This document shows, one piece after another, positions 17,012-25,369 of a stretch of DNA of 64,000 bases. How positions within the stretch are numbered: the first letter of the stretch is position 1; every line of letters begins with the position of its first letter. Under the pieces are notes generated by a model that was given only the letters and a program-made list of their open reading frames with translations, was not told where the DNA came from and ran no database searches. The position numbers were made by a program, and so were the translations under genes. Source of the DNA: Natronospira sp. (lineage in GTDB: Bacteria; Pseudomonadota; Gammaproteobacteria; Natronospirales; Natronospiraceae); assembly GCA_003558125.1 (NCBI GenBank), contig PWMQ01000010.1:1-64000 (forward strand). The letters are read 5' to 3'.

Positions 17012-17779
17012 TCATGATGATAGGCTGGCGTTATTGTACGTTTCGAAATCGAATCTGCTTATGGATACAATGTTGTCTCTGCAAACGCAAACTTGGTATT
17101 TCGATAATAATTCTTGAATAGAGGCCTTTTCGCTTTCGTCACTGGCCAACTCGACAATAACCTCATCGTAGCTCGTTGTGAGTTCAACTTCGAGATTATC
17201 TTTCCGAAACCCAGAAGCCAAGGGCAATAACGTCAGCCATTCGTTTTCCGACCCAGGCTTTGGCCAGCTGTCTACATAGCCGATATAGATTTTCCCGTTA
17301 TCAACGGTAAGTAGCAAAGGGAATTCATTGGTCGTCGCATCGAAGACTAGGGAATCAACATCGTCAGCACGAATAGCTTCTTCTCTCCATGCTTCCAGAT
17401 CACGACCTAGATTCAGCCTACATGGGATCCAACGAATAAATCGACACCTGCTTTCGCGTAGTTGGCGCATAGACCGATTGATCCCTAGGGCCAAAAACTT
17501 ACCTAGGAACAATGTGAGAATCGATGCAGTTGCAAAAACGTGAGTTTCTGGGGGAACGCCAAGATAGCCAGAAACGTGGGCTAGGGAAACGGGAAAAATT
17601 TTCTGGAGGGCCTGAATCAAGATAGAAAATGCTATAAGAATTGCAATCCCTGCAACCGCGCTACGAAAATAAAGCCTATGTCCATCTTCCCGCAGTGAGA
17701 CGAAAGATGTCATTTCCCAATCTCGAATGAAGAAATAGCCACCCGCCAAAGCGAGTAGCAATAGTAAGCCAAATATCAT
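17012..17779 (-). CDS. Hypothetical membrane protein in an AT-richer island
   Basis: This 255-residue protein is not recognised. Its N-terminal half has three membrane segments (about 2-18, 41-61 and 81-100). The C-terminal half is a soluble mixed alpha/beta domain (about 105-250) with alternating hydrophobic strands (LLLTVDNGKIYIGYVDSW and VELTTSYDEVIVELA). The arrangement recalls small membrane-anchored sensors or effector-associated proteins, but no motif supports either. Base composition and codon use are clearly AT-richer than in the neighbours, which suggests recent acquisition. The ATG at 17779 lies 6 bp after the stop of the small upstream gene, so the two form an operon. Confidence 0.7.
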   Translation of the reverse strand: MIFGLLLLLALAGGYFFIRDWEMTSFVSLREDGHRLYFRSAVAGIAILIAFSILIQALQKIFPVSLAHVSGYLGVPPETHVFATASILTLFLGKFLALGINRSMRQLRESRCRFIRWIPCRLNLGRDLEAWREEAIRADDVDSLVFDATTNEFPLLLTVDNGKIYIGYVDSWPKPGSENEWLTLLPLASGFRKDNLEVELTTSYDEVIVELASDESEKASIQELLSKYQVCVCRDNIVSISRFDFETYNNASLSS

Positions 17780-17785
17780 TAGCTC

Positions 17786-17947
17786 TCAGCTCGCTTCGCG
17801 CCTCCGTTCAAAGTAATCCTTCGCAGCTTTGGCTTGTTCTTTTGTCTTTTTGCCGGTAAGAATTTGCTCTAGATGAACGTCAACGCCACCACGAGCATTG
17901 ATTTCGAACCTTACTCGCTTTCGTTCTTGAGCTTGTTTTTTAGCCAT
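17786..17947 (-). CDS. Small basic hypothetical protein, 53 residues
   Basis: The product MAKKQAQERKRVRFEINARG... is a short, Lys/Arg-rich protein that ends in a helical RREAS tail. Residues 11-30 look like two beta strands around the phrase GGVDVHLEQIL. The start at 17947 was chosen because the upstream extension has no coding pattern. It precedes the membrane protein at 17012-17779 by 6 bp and shares its lower GC content. No family was recognised. The charge suggests nucleic-acid or ribosome binding, or an antitoxin-like partner, but none of these is shown. Confidence 0.6.
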   Translation of the reverse strand: MAKKQAQERKRVRFEINARGGVDVHLEQILTGKKTKEQAKAAKDYFERRREAS

Positions 17948-18060
17948 GGCTCTTGGCCTTGCGGTGGGAATTCTACTGAATCTACTCGAAGCATGGCAGA
18001 GGGTACCGGTTCTGTCCAGGCGAGGAAATACTAAAGCGTGATTATGAGCCCTCTTAAGGC

Positions 18061-19836
18061 TCAAAACGGCCAGATCAGCAGAATCATCGGCAACCCGAGG
18101 GCAAAGACCAGCAGGCTCAGGGGCAGGCCAAGTCGGGCATAGTCAGTGAAACGGTAGCCGCCCGGACCCATGACCAGGGTATTGGATTGGTGACCGATGG
18201 GCGTGAGGAAGGCGCAGGAGGCACCGACCGCCACGGCCATCAGGAAGGGATCAGGTGATACGACCAGGGCATTGGCGACAGCGACCGCCACCGGCGCCAG
18301 CAGCACGGCTGCCGCGGCATTATTGATGATATCGGACAGTGTCATGGCGACGATCATCAGCACCGCCAGGGTCGCCACCGGCGGCCATTGCCCGGACAGG
18401 GCCACCAGCCCGTCGGCAAGCATGCCGGCCGCGCCGGAGCTGTCAAAGGCCATGCCCACCGGAAGCATCGCCCCCAACAGCACGATGATCGGCCAATCCA
18501 CCGCGCCATAGGCCTGGCGCAGGTTGAGCACATTGCCGAGCACCATGCCCAGGGCGGCACCGGCCAGGGCGATCTGTACCGGCAGCAGACCGCTGACCAC
18601 CAGTGCGATGGCCAGGGCAAACAGGCCCAGGCCGGTCAATAGCTTGCGGGGCGCGCCGACACTGAGCTCGCGATCGGCCAGTGGTAGACAGCCCAATCTT
18701 GAGGCCGCTTCCTGCAGGGCCTCCCGCTCACCCTGCAACAAAAGTACATCACCGCTGCGAAAGCGGATCCGACCGAGTCGCTCACGCAGACGTTCGCCCT
18801 GACGGGCCACCGCCAGCAGGGCCACGCCGAATCGCTGGGGCAGATGCAGGGTTCGCAGCGTATGACCGCTCATCATGGCTTCGGGGAGCACCACCGCCTC
18901 CATGGTGGCCAGCTCCTCACTGTCGAGCCGCTCACGGTCCAGCTTGCCGCTGCCCCGCAAGCTGAGGCCCAGCTTGTCGGCCGGGCCCTGCAACTCCTCC
19001 GGGTCGGCTTCCATCATAATCACGTCGCCGGCGCGCAGGCGCTCGAAGGGTCGCACCGGGCTGATCACGCGCTTGCCCCTGGCGATGCCCACCAGGGTGT
19101 AATCCACCTTCTCCAAGGGTTCGGCCAGAGCACGCACCGGTTCATCGACCAGCTTGGCGTCCTCCTCGACGGTCAACTCCAGAAGGTAGTTCTCGATCTC
19201 GAACAATTCATCGGGACTGCTTTCCCCCTTGCGGTCCGGCAGTACCCAACGGGGCAGCAGCGACACCAGGATGATGCCGGCGACCATCAGTACCAGTCCG
19301 ACCGGCGCGAATTCGAACAGGCCGAAGGCCTCGCCCAGCTCGGTCTGGCGATAGGTGGCGACAATGATATTGGGCGGGGTGCCGATCAGGGTGGTGAGCC
19401 CGCCCAGCAAAGAGCCAAAAGCCAGGGGCATCAGCAGGCGAGAGACAGGAAAGCCGTGGGTCCTTGCGATCTGGATTGCCACTGGCAGCATCAGCGCCAG
19501 GGCGCCAACATTGTTCATGAAGGCCGAACACAGGGCGACCACCACCGTCAGGGCCAGGGTCTGGAGAAAAACGCGGTCGCCGATGCGAGTCACCTGGGCG
19601 GCGATCAGGTCCACCACCCCAGCGCTACCCAGGGCACGACTGATCACCAGCACCGCGGCCACGGTGATCACGGCGGGGTGGGCGAAACCATCGAAGGCCT
19701 CGGCCGCCGGCACCAGGCCGAGCAGGACTGCCGCCAGCAGCGCCATGCCGGCGACCAGGTCATAGCGCCAACGACCCCAGATGAAGAGCCCCAGGGTGGC
19801 CAGCAGGAGGATCAGAATGATCTGATGGTCCGGCAT
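18061..19836 (-). CDS. SLC13/DASS-type permease with two RCK_C domains
   Basis: This is an inner-membrane secondary transporter of the ion-transporter/SLC13 superfamily. Members of this large form move sulfate, dicarboxylates or other anions, usually with Na+. The 591 residues consist of an N-terminal membrane half (about 1-195), a central cytoplasmic region with two RCK_C (TrkA-C) domains (about 205-375), and a C-terminal membrane half (about 390-591). IGTPPNIIVA (about 151-160) and the late PIGHQSNTLVMGPG are the paired signature loops of the family. The RCK_C domains usually bind regulatory ligands. It overlaps nothing and is divergent from the DCC-family gene. Substrate cannot be read from the sequence. 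Confidence 0.9.
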   Translation of the reverse strand: MPDHQIILILLLATLGLFIWGRWRYDLVAGMALLAAVLLGLVPAAEAFDGFAHPAVITVAAVLVISRALGSAGVVDLIAAQVTRIGDRVFLQTLALTVVVALCSAFMNNVGALALMLPVAIQIARTHGFPVSRLLMPLAFGSLLGGLTTLIGTPPNIIVATYRQTELGEAFGLFEFAPVGLVLMVAGIILVSLLPRWVLPDRKGESSPDELFEIENYLLELTVEEDAKLVDEPVRALAEPLEKVDYTLVGIARGKRVISPVRPFERLRAGDVIMMEADPEELQGPADKLGLSLRGSGKLDRERLDSEELATMEAVVLPEAMMSGHTLRTLHLPQRFGVALLAVARQGERLRERLGRIRFRSGDVLLLQGEREALQEAASRLGCLPLADRELSVGAPRKLLTGLGLFALAIALVVSGLLPVQIALAGAALGMVLGNVLNLRQAYGAVDWPIIVLLGAMLPVGMAFDSSGAAGMLADGLVALSGQWPPVATLAVLMIVAMTLSDIINNAAAAVLLAPVAVAVANALVVSPDPFLMAVAVGASCAFLTPIGHQSNTLVMGPGGYRFTDYARLGLPLSLLVFALGLPMILLIWPF

Positions 19837-19898
19837 AAGGGATAATACTCGCAGCGCTGATCAGGCAAACTGATCATAGCAGCGCGAGGAGTGCAAGC

Positions 19899-20330
19899 AT
19901 GGCAAGGCCGAGAGAATGCGCGATCCTGCTATTCGACGGTTATTGCGTGCTCTGCAATGGCTGGGCGGCGTTCGTGGTCAGGCGACGCGGGGATTGGCCG
20001 GTCTATTTCGCCACCCTGCAGTCCGAAGCGGGACAGGCCGCCCTTGCCCGGGCGGGCATTGAGAAACCACCCGGTCTCGACAGTGTGCTGCTGATACGGG
20101 GTGAGCGGGTCTTTTCCCACTCCCGAGCCATCCTGGAAATCCTGCGCTCCCTGCGCTGGCCCTGGCCGCTTTTCTACGTCTTCATTCTCGTCCCTCGTCC
20201 GCTCAGGGATGGGCTCTATCGCTGGTTCGGGAATCGCCGCTATCGCTGGTTCGGACGCCGTGACGCCTGCGGCATCGCCAGCGCCCATGTCCGCGCCCGG
20301 ATGCTGTCGAAGGACAGCGACGCGGTGTAG
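19899..20330 (+). CDS. DCC-family thiol-disulfide oxidoreductase-like protein (DUF393)
   Basis: This small protein belongs to the DUF393/DCC family (YuxK-like), which has a thioredoxin-like fold and is predicted to act in thiol-disulfide exchange. The family motif FDGYCVLCN (12-20) carries Cys16 and Cys19. The middle portion (VFSHSRAILEILRSLRWPWP, about 75-94) and the C-terminal YRWFGRRDAC segment match the usual domain. The 143 residues are of family length. A GAGGAG ribosome site precedes the ATG. The gene is divergent from the permease and lies upstream of two DUF945 genes, with an 80-bp gap that may hold a promoter. Confidence 0.87.
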   Translation: MARPRECAILLFDGYCVLCNGWAAFVVRRRGDWPVYFATLQSEAGQAALARAGIEKPPGLDSVLLIRGERVFSHSRAILEILRSLRWPWPLFYVFILVPRPLRDGLYRWFGNRRYRWFGRRDACGIASAHVRARMLSKDSDAV

Positions 20331-20409
20331 AATCCCCATCTTCCGTTGGGAGGCGGAAGACCCATTCACTCCATTGACAGACCATCACTGACAGACAAAA
20401 GGGGAAGAC

Positions 20410-21825
20410 ATGAAATCACGACTCAAGCTTTGGCTCGGGGGTAGTGCCCTCGTCCTGGTACTGCTGGTGCTGGTGGCACCGGTAGCGGTTGGGACCATGA
20501 GCGAGCATCGCTACAAGGCGCTGTGGGCAAACGCGCTGGACAGTGAGCCGGGCTATCAGGCCGAGGTGGTCGAATACGACCGCGGCTGGTTCAATGCCCG
20601 CAGCCGGGTGCGCATCGAGGTCAGCGATCCAATGGCATCCGAATGGCTGTTGGAGTTCGGCATGGCCGAAGCCGGCCCCGGTGACACCGCGCTGGTTTAT
20701 CTGGAAGAACGGATCCATCACGGGCCATTCCCGATTTCCTCCGCCGCGCCCCTGGATCAGCGCCTGAAGCCGGGCTTCGCGGTGGTGGATACCCGGCCGG
20801 CTTCGGAACTGCCTTTTTTCCGTGACAATGACATCTTCGTGATCAGCAGCACTCGTCTCGGCCTGTTCGGCGGGGTGGACGGTTTTCTCCGCGCCATGCC
20901 TTTCGACGTCCATGTCGGCGACGGTCTGCGACTGGTCAATGAAGGGGTGATCCGGGTCGAGATTCAGAGCAATCTGAAATTTGAGCGGATCCGCTCCAGG
21001 ATGGGCAGTGATGAATTGCGACTGGAGGATAGCCAGTTTGGTGGCGTGATTCTGGAAGGTTTCGACGGCCGCTCGGACCAGCGCCGTGGTCCGGCCCAGC
21101 TCTGGCTGGGTGAGGTGGAGTTTGGTCTGGATAGCGTGCGGACGCTGGGATCGGATCCGGCATTTGAATTGAGGGATTTCGCCTGGTCGGCGCTGACTGA
21201 TAATCGAGAGGATTTCCTGGTACAGAATCACACGGTCGACATTGGGGCCATTGCGGGCCCGGCCCTGGAGGTCGGCCCCATTTCGGTGGACTATGATTTG
21301 TTCAATCTTCACCCTCAGGCCCTGGCGGATCTTCAGCTTGCCTTTGCCGAGGCCCCGGCCCTGGATGAGGACAGTGTCGAGGCGGCGGGGGACAGCTTTA
21401 GCGATCACTGGCTGGACGCGTTGCTCGAAGTCGCCCTGCACCGCCCGGGGAGCACGCTGAACTCCATGGATACCCGCCTGTTTGACGATAGCATCAGCGG
21501 TGCCGGGGAAATCCAGTTACGGCCACTGTCCCGGGAACAGCTTGAGACCTACCTGAACGAAGATCGCTTCGGTCGTCTGGCCAACGGCCATGGCCGGCTG
21601 AGCACCTCAAGGGCACTGCTGCAGCGACTGTTCGCCAACAGCATGATGGGAGTGGCGGCCGATGAGGAACTGGATGAAAACACGAAGACCATGGTGGATC
21701 AGCAGATCGATGGCTTCATCAATCAGGGCATGCTGCGGGAAACGGACGCGGGCCTGCTTGAGCTGCATGTTGAGCTGGAAGACGGGGTCCTGCGACTCAA
21801 CGGCGATGAGATGATGCATTTCTAG
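20410..21825 (+). CDS. DUF945 (YdgA-like) membrane-anchored protein, paralogue 1
   Basis: This is a YdgA-type protein with one N-terminal membrane anchor (about 7-29) and a long periplasmic part. E. coli relatives are inner-membrane proteins of unknown function. The domain starts with the family pattern in which a Tyr-containing EHRYKALW is followed by a DRGWFNARSRVRIEV strand. Beta-rich repeats extend to residue 471. A clear GGGGAAG ribosome site precedes the ATG. The next gene (21968) is a paralogue with the same order of motifs, including HHGPFPISSAAP versus HHGPIPFTAPAP. A terminator lies between, so they are separate units or partially coupled. Confidence 0.85.
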   Translation: MKSRLKLWLGGSALVLVLLVLVAPVAVGTMSEHRYKALWANALDSEPGYQAEVVEYDRGWFNARSRVRIEVSDPMASEWLLEFGMAEAGPGDTALVYLEERIHHGPFPISSAAPLDQRLKPGFAVVDTRPASELPFFRDNDIFVISSTRLGLFGGVDGFLRAMPFDVHVGDGLRLVNEGVIRVEIQSNLKFERIRSRMGSDELRLEDSQFGGVILEGFDGRSDQRRGPAQLWLGEVEFGLDSVRTLGSDPAFELRDFAWSALTDNREDFLVQNHTVDIGAIAGPALEVGPISVDYDLFNLHPQALADLQLAFAEAPALDEDSVEAAGDSFSDHWLDALLEVALHRPGSTLNSMDTRLFDDSISGAGEIQLRPLSREQLETYLNEDRFGRLANGHGRLSTSRALLQRLFANSMMGVAADEELDENTKTMVDQQIDGFINQGMLRETDAGLLELHVELEDGVLRLNGDEMMHF

Positions 21826-21851
21826 GCCCATTGCCGGAATGTGCTGAATGG

Positions 21852-21877
21852 AACGGCCCCTTTTGGGGCCGTTTTTT
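21852..21877 (+). terminator. Terminator between the two DUF945 genes
   Basis: AACGGCCCC-TTTT-GGGGCCGTT is a 9-bp stem followed by TTTT. It lies 27 bp past the first DUF945 stop codon. Confidence 0.9.
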
Positions 21878-21967
21878 CTTGCCGAGGCCGCAGCCTGCTA
21901 AAGTATCGGGATTGCGACGGCCCGGATTGGGCCGGGACACCAGACAATCAGCCACGGGGAAGGAGTC

Positions 21968-23395
21968 ATGGCCAAAGGCAAGAGCAAGAGCCAGAAGAAA
22001 TTGCGGCGGATGGGGATCGGCCTGTTGCTGGTCCTGCTGCTGGTGGTGCTGGTACTGCCAGCCGGCGTGGGCATGATGGCGGAGGGCCGCTACAAGCAGA
22101 TGTGGTCGGCCATGTTCGCCGCCGAGCCTGGCTTTAGTGCCCAGGTCACGGATTTCGAGCGGGGCTGGTTCAGCTCCACCGCCCGCGTCAGCCTGCAGGT
22201 GGATGACGCCTTTCTGGGTGAACTCATTCAGGAGATGGGCTGGGCGGATGAGCAGCCGGATGGGCAAGGGCCAATTATCGAAATTGATGAGCGGGTCCAT
22301 CACGGGCCGATTCCGTTCACGGCCCCCGCACCCTTTCACCAGCGTTGGCGGCCGGGTTTTGCCGTGGTCGAGAGCCGCCTGGGAGACAGCCTGCCGGCCG
22401 TCAGCGAGCACGGCATTGATCTTCAAAGCACCACCCACCTGGGTCTGACCGGCAGTCTTCGTGGTCACCTGCGGGTGGCGGCCTTCGATGTCGCGGTTGA
22501 AGACGAGCTGCGGCTGGTCAATGAAGGCGAGTTGTTGCTGGATTTCCAGGCCAACCGCAATCTGGACCGGGTCAGCATGCGGCTGCGTGGCGGTGCCCTG
22601 CATCTGGCTGACGCCGACGGCTATGGCGTCCATCTGCAATCGCCCTGGCTGGATGTGAGCCAACGCCGTGGCCCATCGGATATCTGGGTGGGTGGCAGTG
22701 AACTCCGCCTCGCCGCCATTGAGATGCGGCTGCCCGGTGAAGGGCCCAACACCATGCGCGGCCTGATGTGGGCGACCGATACCCGGGAAAGCAATGACTT
22801 GCTGACCCAGAGCCACGAGATCCAAATCGACGCCCTGCAAGCCGATGAGTTCGAGGCCGGTCCCCTGTTGATGGACATCGACCTGTTCAATCTGCACCCG
22901 GAATCACTCTCCCGCCTGCAAGTGGCAAGCAGTGAACTGCGACTGGATGATCCGGAAAGCATCGATCAGGACATCGGCGCACTCATGGAACCCATTCTGG
23001 ACCTGATCACCCATGAACCCGGCTTACGCCTGCAGCAGCTCCAGCTCAGCCTGCCGGGCGGGATGATCGAGGCCGATGGTCAGGCCAAGGCCCGGCCCAT
23101 GGACCGTGCGCAGCTGGAAGGCTTCCTGGCCGAGGCGGCCTGGTTCCGGATGATGGATGGTGAACTCCAGCTCAGCACCAGCCGGGAACTGGCCCGTCGT
23201 GCCCTGGCCATGTGGACCCTGGGTGGCCCCCTGGATGAAGAGGCCGATGAAGCCAGCCTGCGCCTGATGGACAGCCAACTGGATGCGGCCATCGCCCAGG
23301 ACATGCTGCTGGAGACCGATGACGGTCTGGCCATTCATATTGAGCTGGCCGATGGCGTGCTGTTCATCAATGAGCGCGAGATTCTGCGCTTCTGA
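21968..23395 (+). CDS. DUF945 (YdgA-like) membrane-anchored protein, paralogue 2
   Basis: This is the second of two tandem YdgA-type genes. A basic N-terminus (MAKGKSKSQKKLRRMG) is followed by a membrane anchor (about 17-36) and a periplasmic beta-rich region to residue 475. Shared landmarks with paralogue 1 are GRYKQMW, DFERGWFSSTARVSL, a conserved HHGP turn, LRLVNEGELLLDF and a C-terminal ETDDGLAIHIELADGV-type strand. Identity is moderate, so the duplication is old. GGGGAAGGAG precedes the ATG. The function of the family is unknown; its periplasmic beta-strand layout recalls AsmA-like proteins. Confidence 0.85.
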   Translation: MAKGKSKSQKKLRRMGIGLLLVLLLVVLVLPAGVGMMAEGRYKQMWSAMFAAEPGFSAQVTDFERGWFSSTARVSLQVDDAFLGELIQEMGWADEQPDGQGPIIEIDERVHHGPIPFTAPAPFHQRWRPGFAVVESRLGDSLPAVSEHGIDLQSTTHLGLTGSLRGHLRVAAFDVAVEDELRLVNEGELLLDFQANRNLDRVSMRLRGGALHLADADGYGVHLQSPWLDVSQRRGPSDIWVGGSELRLAAIEMRLPGEGPNTMRGLMWATDTRESNDLLTQSHEIQIDALQADEFEAGPLLMDIDLFNLHPESLSRLQVASSELRLDDPESIDQDIGALMEPILDLITHEPGLRLQQLQLSLPGGMIEADGQAKARPMDRAQLEGFLAEAAWFRMMDGELQLSTSRELARRALAMWTLGGPLDEEADEASLRLMDSQLDAAIAQDMLLETDDGLAIHIELADGVLFINEREILRF

Positions 23396-23454
23396 GTTTA
23401 GGCGTCGGGATGGTGCGGTTGAGCGGTCTGGCGAGGTGCCAGGATTAGCTGATC

Positions 23455-23528
23455 AATCGCGGATGAATCCGCTCCCACGGTGGCGTGGCCACCGGCAATA
23501 GGCACCGTGGGCGCGAATTTATTCGCGG
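23455..23528. repeat. BIME-like inverted REP pair, locus 3, overlapping a gene end
   Basis: AATCGCGGATGAATCCGCTC with CCACGGTG following (23455-23482) faces CACCGTGGGCGCGAATTTAT and TCGCGG (23502-23527). The right half covers the last codons and stop (23519-23521) of the minus-strand gene at 23519-25369, so the REP unit supplies its C-terminal residues. Confidence 0.85.
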
Positions 23529-25369
23529 TAAGCGCCGTTCAGGCCGGACGCCGCAAACCGCCGCCGCCCGATCAGGATCGCGCTAAGGAGGATCAGCACT
23601 TCCCAGGGCCCGCGCCCGATACTGCAGCCGGAAGAAGAGCTTGATTCAGCGGCGGGTACGCTGAGGGAAAATGCGCCGTCACGCGTCTCGGGCGAGAGAT
23701 CGCGCTGGTCGGCGGCAATGCGCAGGTCCAGCGTGAAGTCCGTGCCTTCATCAGCCTCTGTTTCCAGCGCCAGATCCAGGATCCGAAAATCTCCCGGGGC
23801 GATGTACTCGATCCAGCAGACCCCGGCATCGAAATCATCATCAAACCAGCAGGGCGCATCTGCCCCGGTTAGGGTCAACTCCTCTGGCAACTGCAACCGC
23901 ACCAGTACATTCGTGGCCCCCGCCTCGCCGGCATTGTCCACCCGCAACTGCTGCGTAAACGCGGGCGATCCTGATTCCGTGCCAGCATCCGACCAGCTCA
24001 AATCGGCGGGCGGCGCGTCCGGCTCCACGATCCAGGTGATGCCCTGACTGCCGTCCAGAAAGACACCGGATGCTCGAGTGAGGAAGCCGGTCTCGCCAAT
24101 TAGCGCCAGTCGAGAACCTGTTCTATTGCTGGTAATCGGGCTGGGATTCGGCCAGGGTTCGGTAATCCGCTGGTGGAGTACCCAACCCTCGGGGGCGGTT
24201 TCGTCTCGGTCATAAATCCAGACCGCGCCCGTGAAATCGCCGCTTGCATTTGAATCTGATGGATAGCCGACATAAAGGCGATCATCCCGGATTGCTGATG
24301 AGAATCCGAAGTTATTGGCACGCATCTCCTGCGGATCAGGATCATCCAGCTGAGCCGTCTTCTCCCAACTCGCATCGTTGCCCTGCCCCGTTCTCTTCCA
24401 TACATGTAGGCGCCGCTCGTTGAAAAGGCCATCGTCGGCGGTACGGATTACCGTACTAAAAAGTAAATGCTCTCCATCGAAAAAGACCCCCCCGCCGGTC
24501 TCGCGCAATTCGAATCCCTCCGGAGTTGTCTGGTCATGGACCTTGTCATGAAGCACCCAGCCCTCGTCAGGCTCATGGCGATAGAGATAGATGGCACCGA
24601 TATCCCGTTCAACACCCTCCACCCAAGCGGTGCTGGCCAGAACCGCCAGCCAGGGATAGCTCAGGGCCACCATCGCACCGAAACGATCCGTCACTTCCTT
24701 TTCATCCCGGTCTTCCTGGGGCGCCAGAAGCTTTTGCCGATAATCCCAATCGCCGGTGGCCTCTTCCCAGCCATAAAGATAGACCGCGCCGGTCATATCG
24801 GTCGATTCACCCAAGGTCGCGCCCACGGCCAGCCAGCCACTGTCGGCATCCACCGAGCCACCAAAATGCACCGTGTCAGGTTCGGGGCGTTCGATAATCC
24901 CTTCAAAGCTTACCTCGCCGGTGCTCGGCTCCCGCCGAAAACGATAGACGGCGCCGCGGTCGCCACTGGCGGCCCAGTCACCATTAATACCACCAAGGTA
25001 AATTTCATCCTCGTAGATCGCCGCGCCCAGTCCCATCAGACTGGATAGGGTCAAACCGAAGTCCGCCCCATGGATGTTGGATTCCGTCCGCCATTGGCCG
25101 TTTTCATCCGGCGCCAGAACGATTGCGGCACCCACATCACCAACCCCACCGCCCGGGGCATTGGGATAGGGCACCACCGCAAAATGTTCGCCGACGGCGA
25201 TCTCGCCACCAATGCGACCCCACCCAGGCGGCGGAAAGGCCCCGGAGGCAAATTCATAGTCGCCGTCGCTGTTTGCTACGGCCGGCCCCGCAAGCAGCAG
25301 CCCGGCCAGAAGGACCAGGCTGATGCCATGTTGGGGGCTTTGAAAAATCCTTACGGACAATGCACCCAT
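23519..25369 (-). CDS. Secreted repeat protein with C-terminal sorting-type anchor
   Basis: This 616-residue exported protein has a signal sequence (about 11-34, ending at GPAVANS). Seven or so beta-propeller-like repeats follow (about 45-440) with FG-GAP-like phrasing such as GAVYRFRREP, GAVYLYGWEE and GAIYLYRHEP. An Ig-like or DUF11-like domain covers about 455-580. The C-terminus is tripartite: a Ser-rich SSSSGCS, a membrane helix and an Arg cluster (GRRR). This resembles CTERM protein-sorting signals processed by rhombosortase-type or related enzymes. The start at 25369 was chosen for its GGAGG site and makes a 19-bp overlap with the subtilase gene, so the two are coupled. Function is unknown; a surface or exported role is likely. 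Confidence 0.8.
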   Translation of the reverse strand: MGALSVRIFQSPQHGISLVLLAGLLLAGPAVANSDGDYEFASGAFPPPGWGRIGGEIAVGEHFAVVPYPNAPGGGVGDVGAAIVLAPDENGQWRTESNIHGADFGLTLSSLMGLGAAIYEDEIYLGGINGDWAASGDRGAVYRFRREPSTGEVSFEGIIERPEPDTVHFGGSVDADSGWLAVGATLGESTDMTGAVYLYGWEEATGDWDYRQKLLAPQEDRDEKEVTDRFGAMVALSYPWLAVLASTAWVEGVERDIGAIYLYRHEPDEGWVLHDKVHDQTTPEGFELRETGGGVFFDGEHLLFSTVIRTADDGLFNERRLHVWKRTGQGNDASWEKTAQLDDPDPQEMRANNFGFSSAIRDDRLYVGYPSDSNASGDFTGAVWIYDRDETAPEGWVLHQRITEPWPNPSPITSNRTGSRLALIGETGFLTRASGVFLDGSQGITWIVEPDAPPADLSWSDAGTESGSPAFTQQLRVDNAGEAGATNVLVRLQLPEELTLTGADAPCWFDDDFDAGVCWIEYIAPGDFRILDLALETEADEGTDFTLDLRIAADQRDLSPETRDGAFSLSVPAAESSSSSGCSIGRGPWEVLILLSAILIGRRRFAASGLNGAYRE

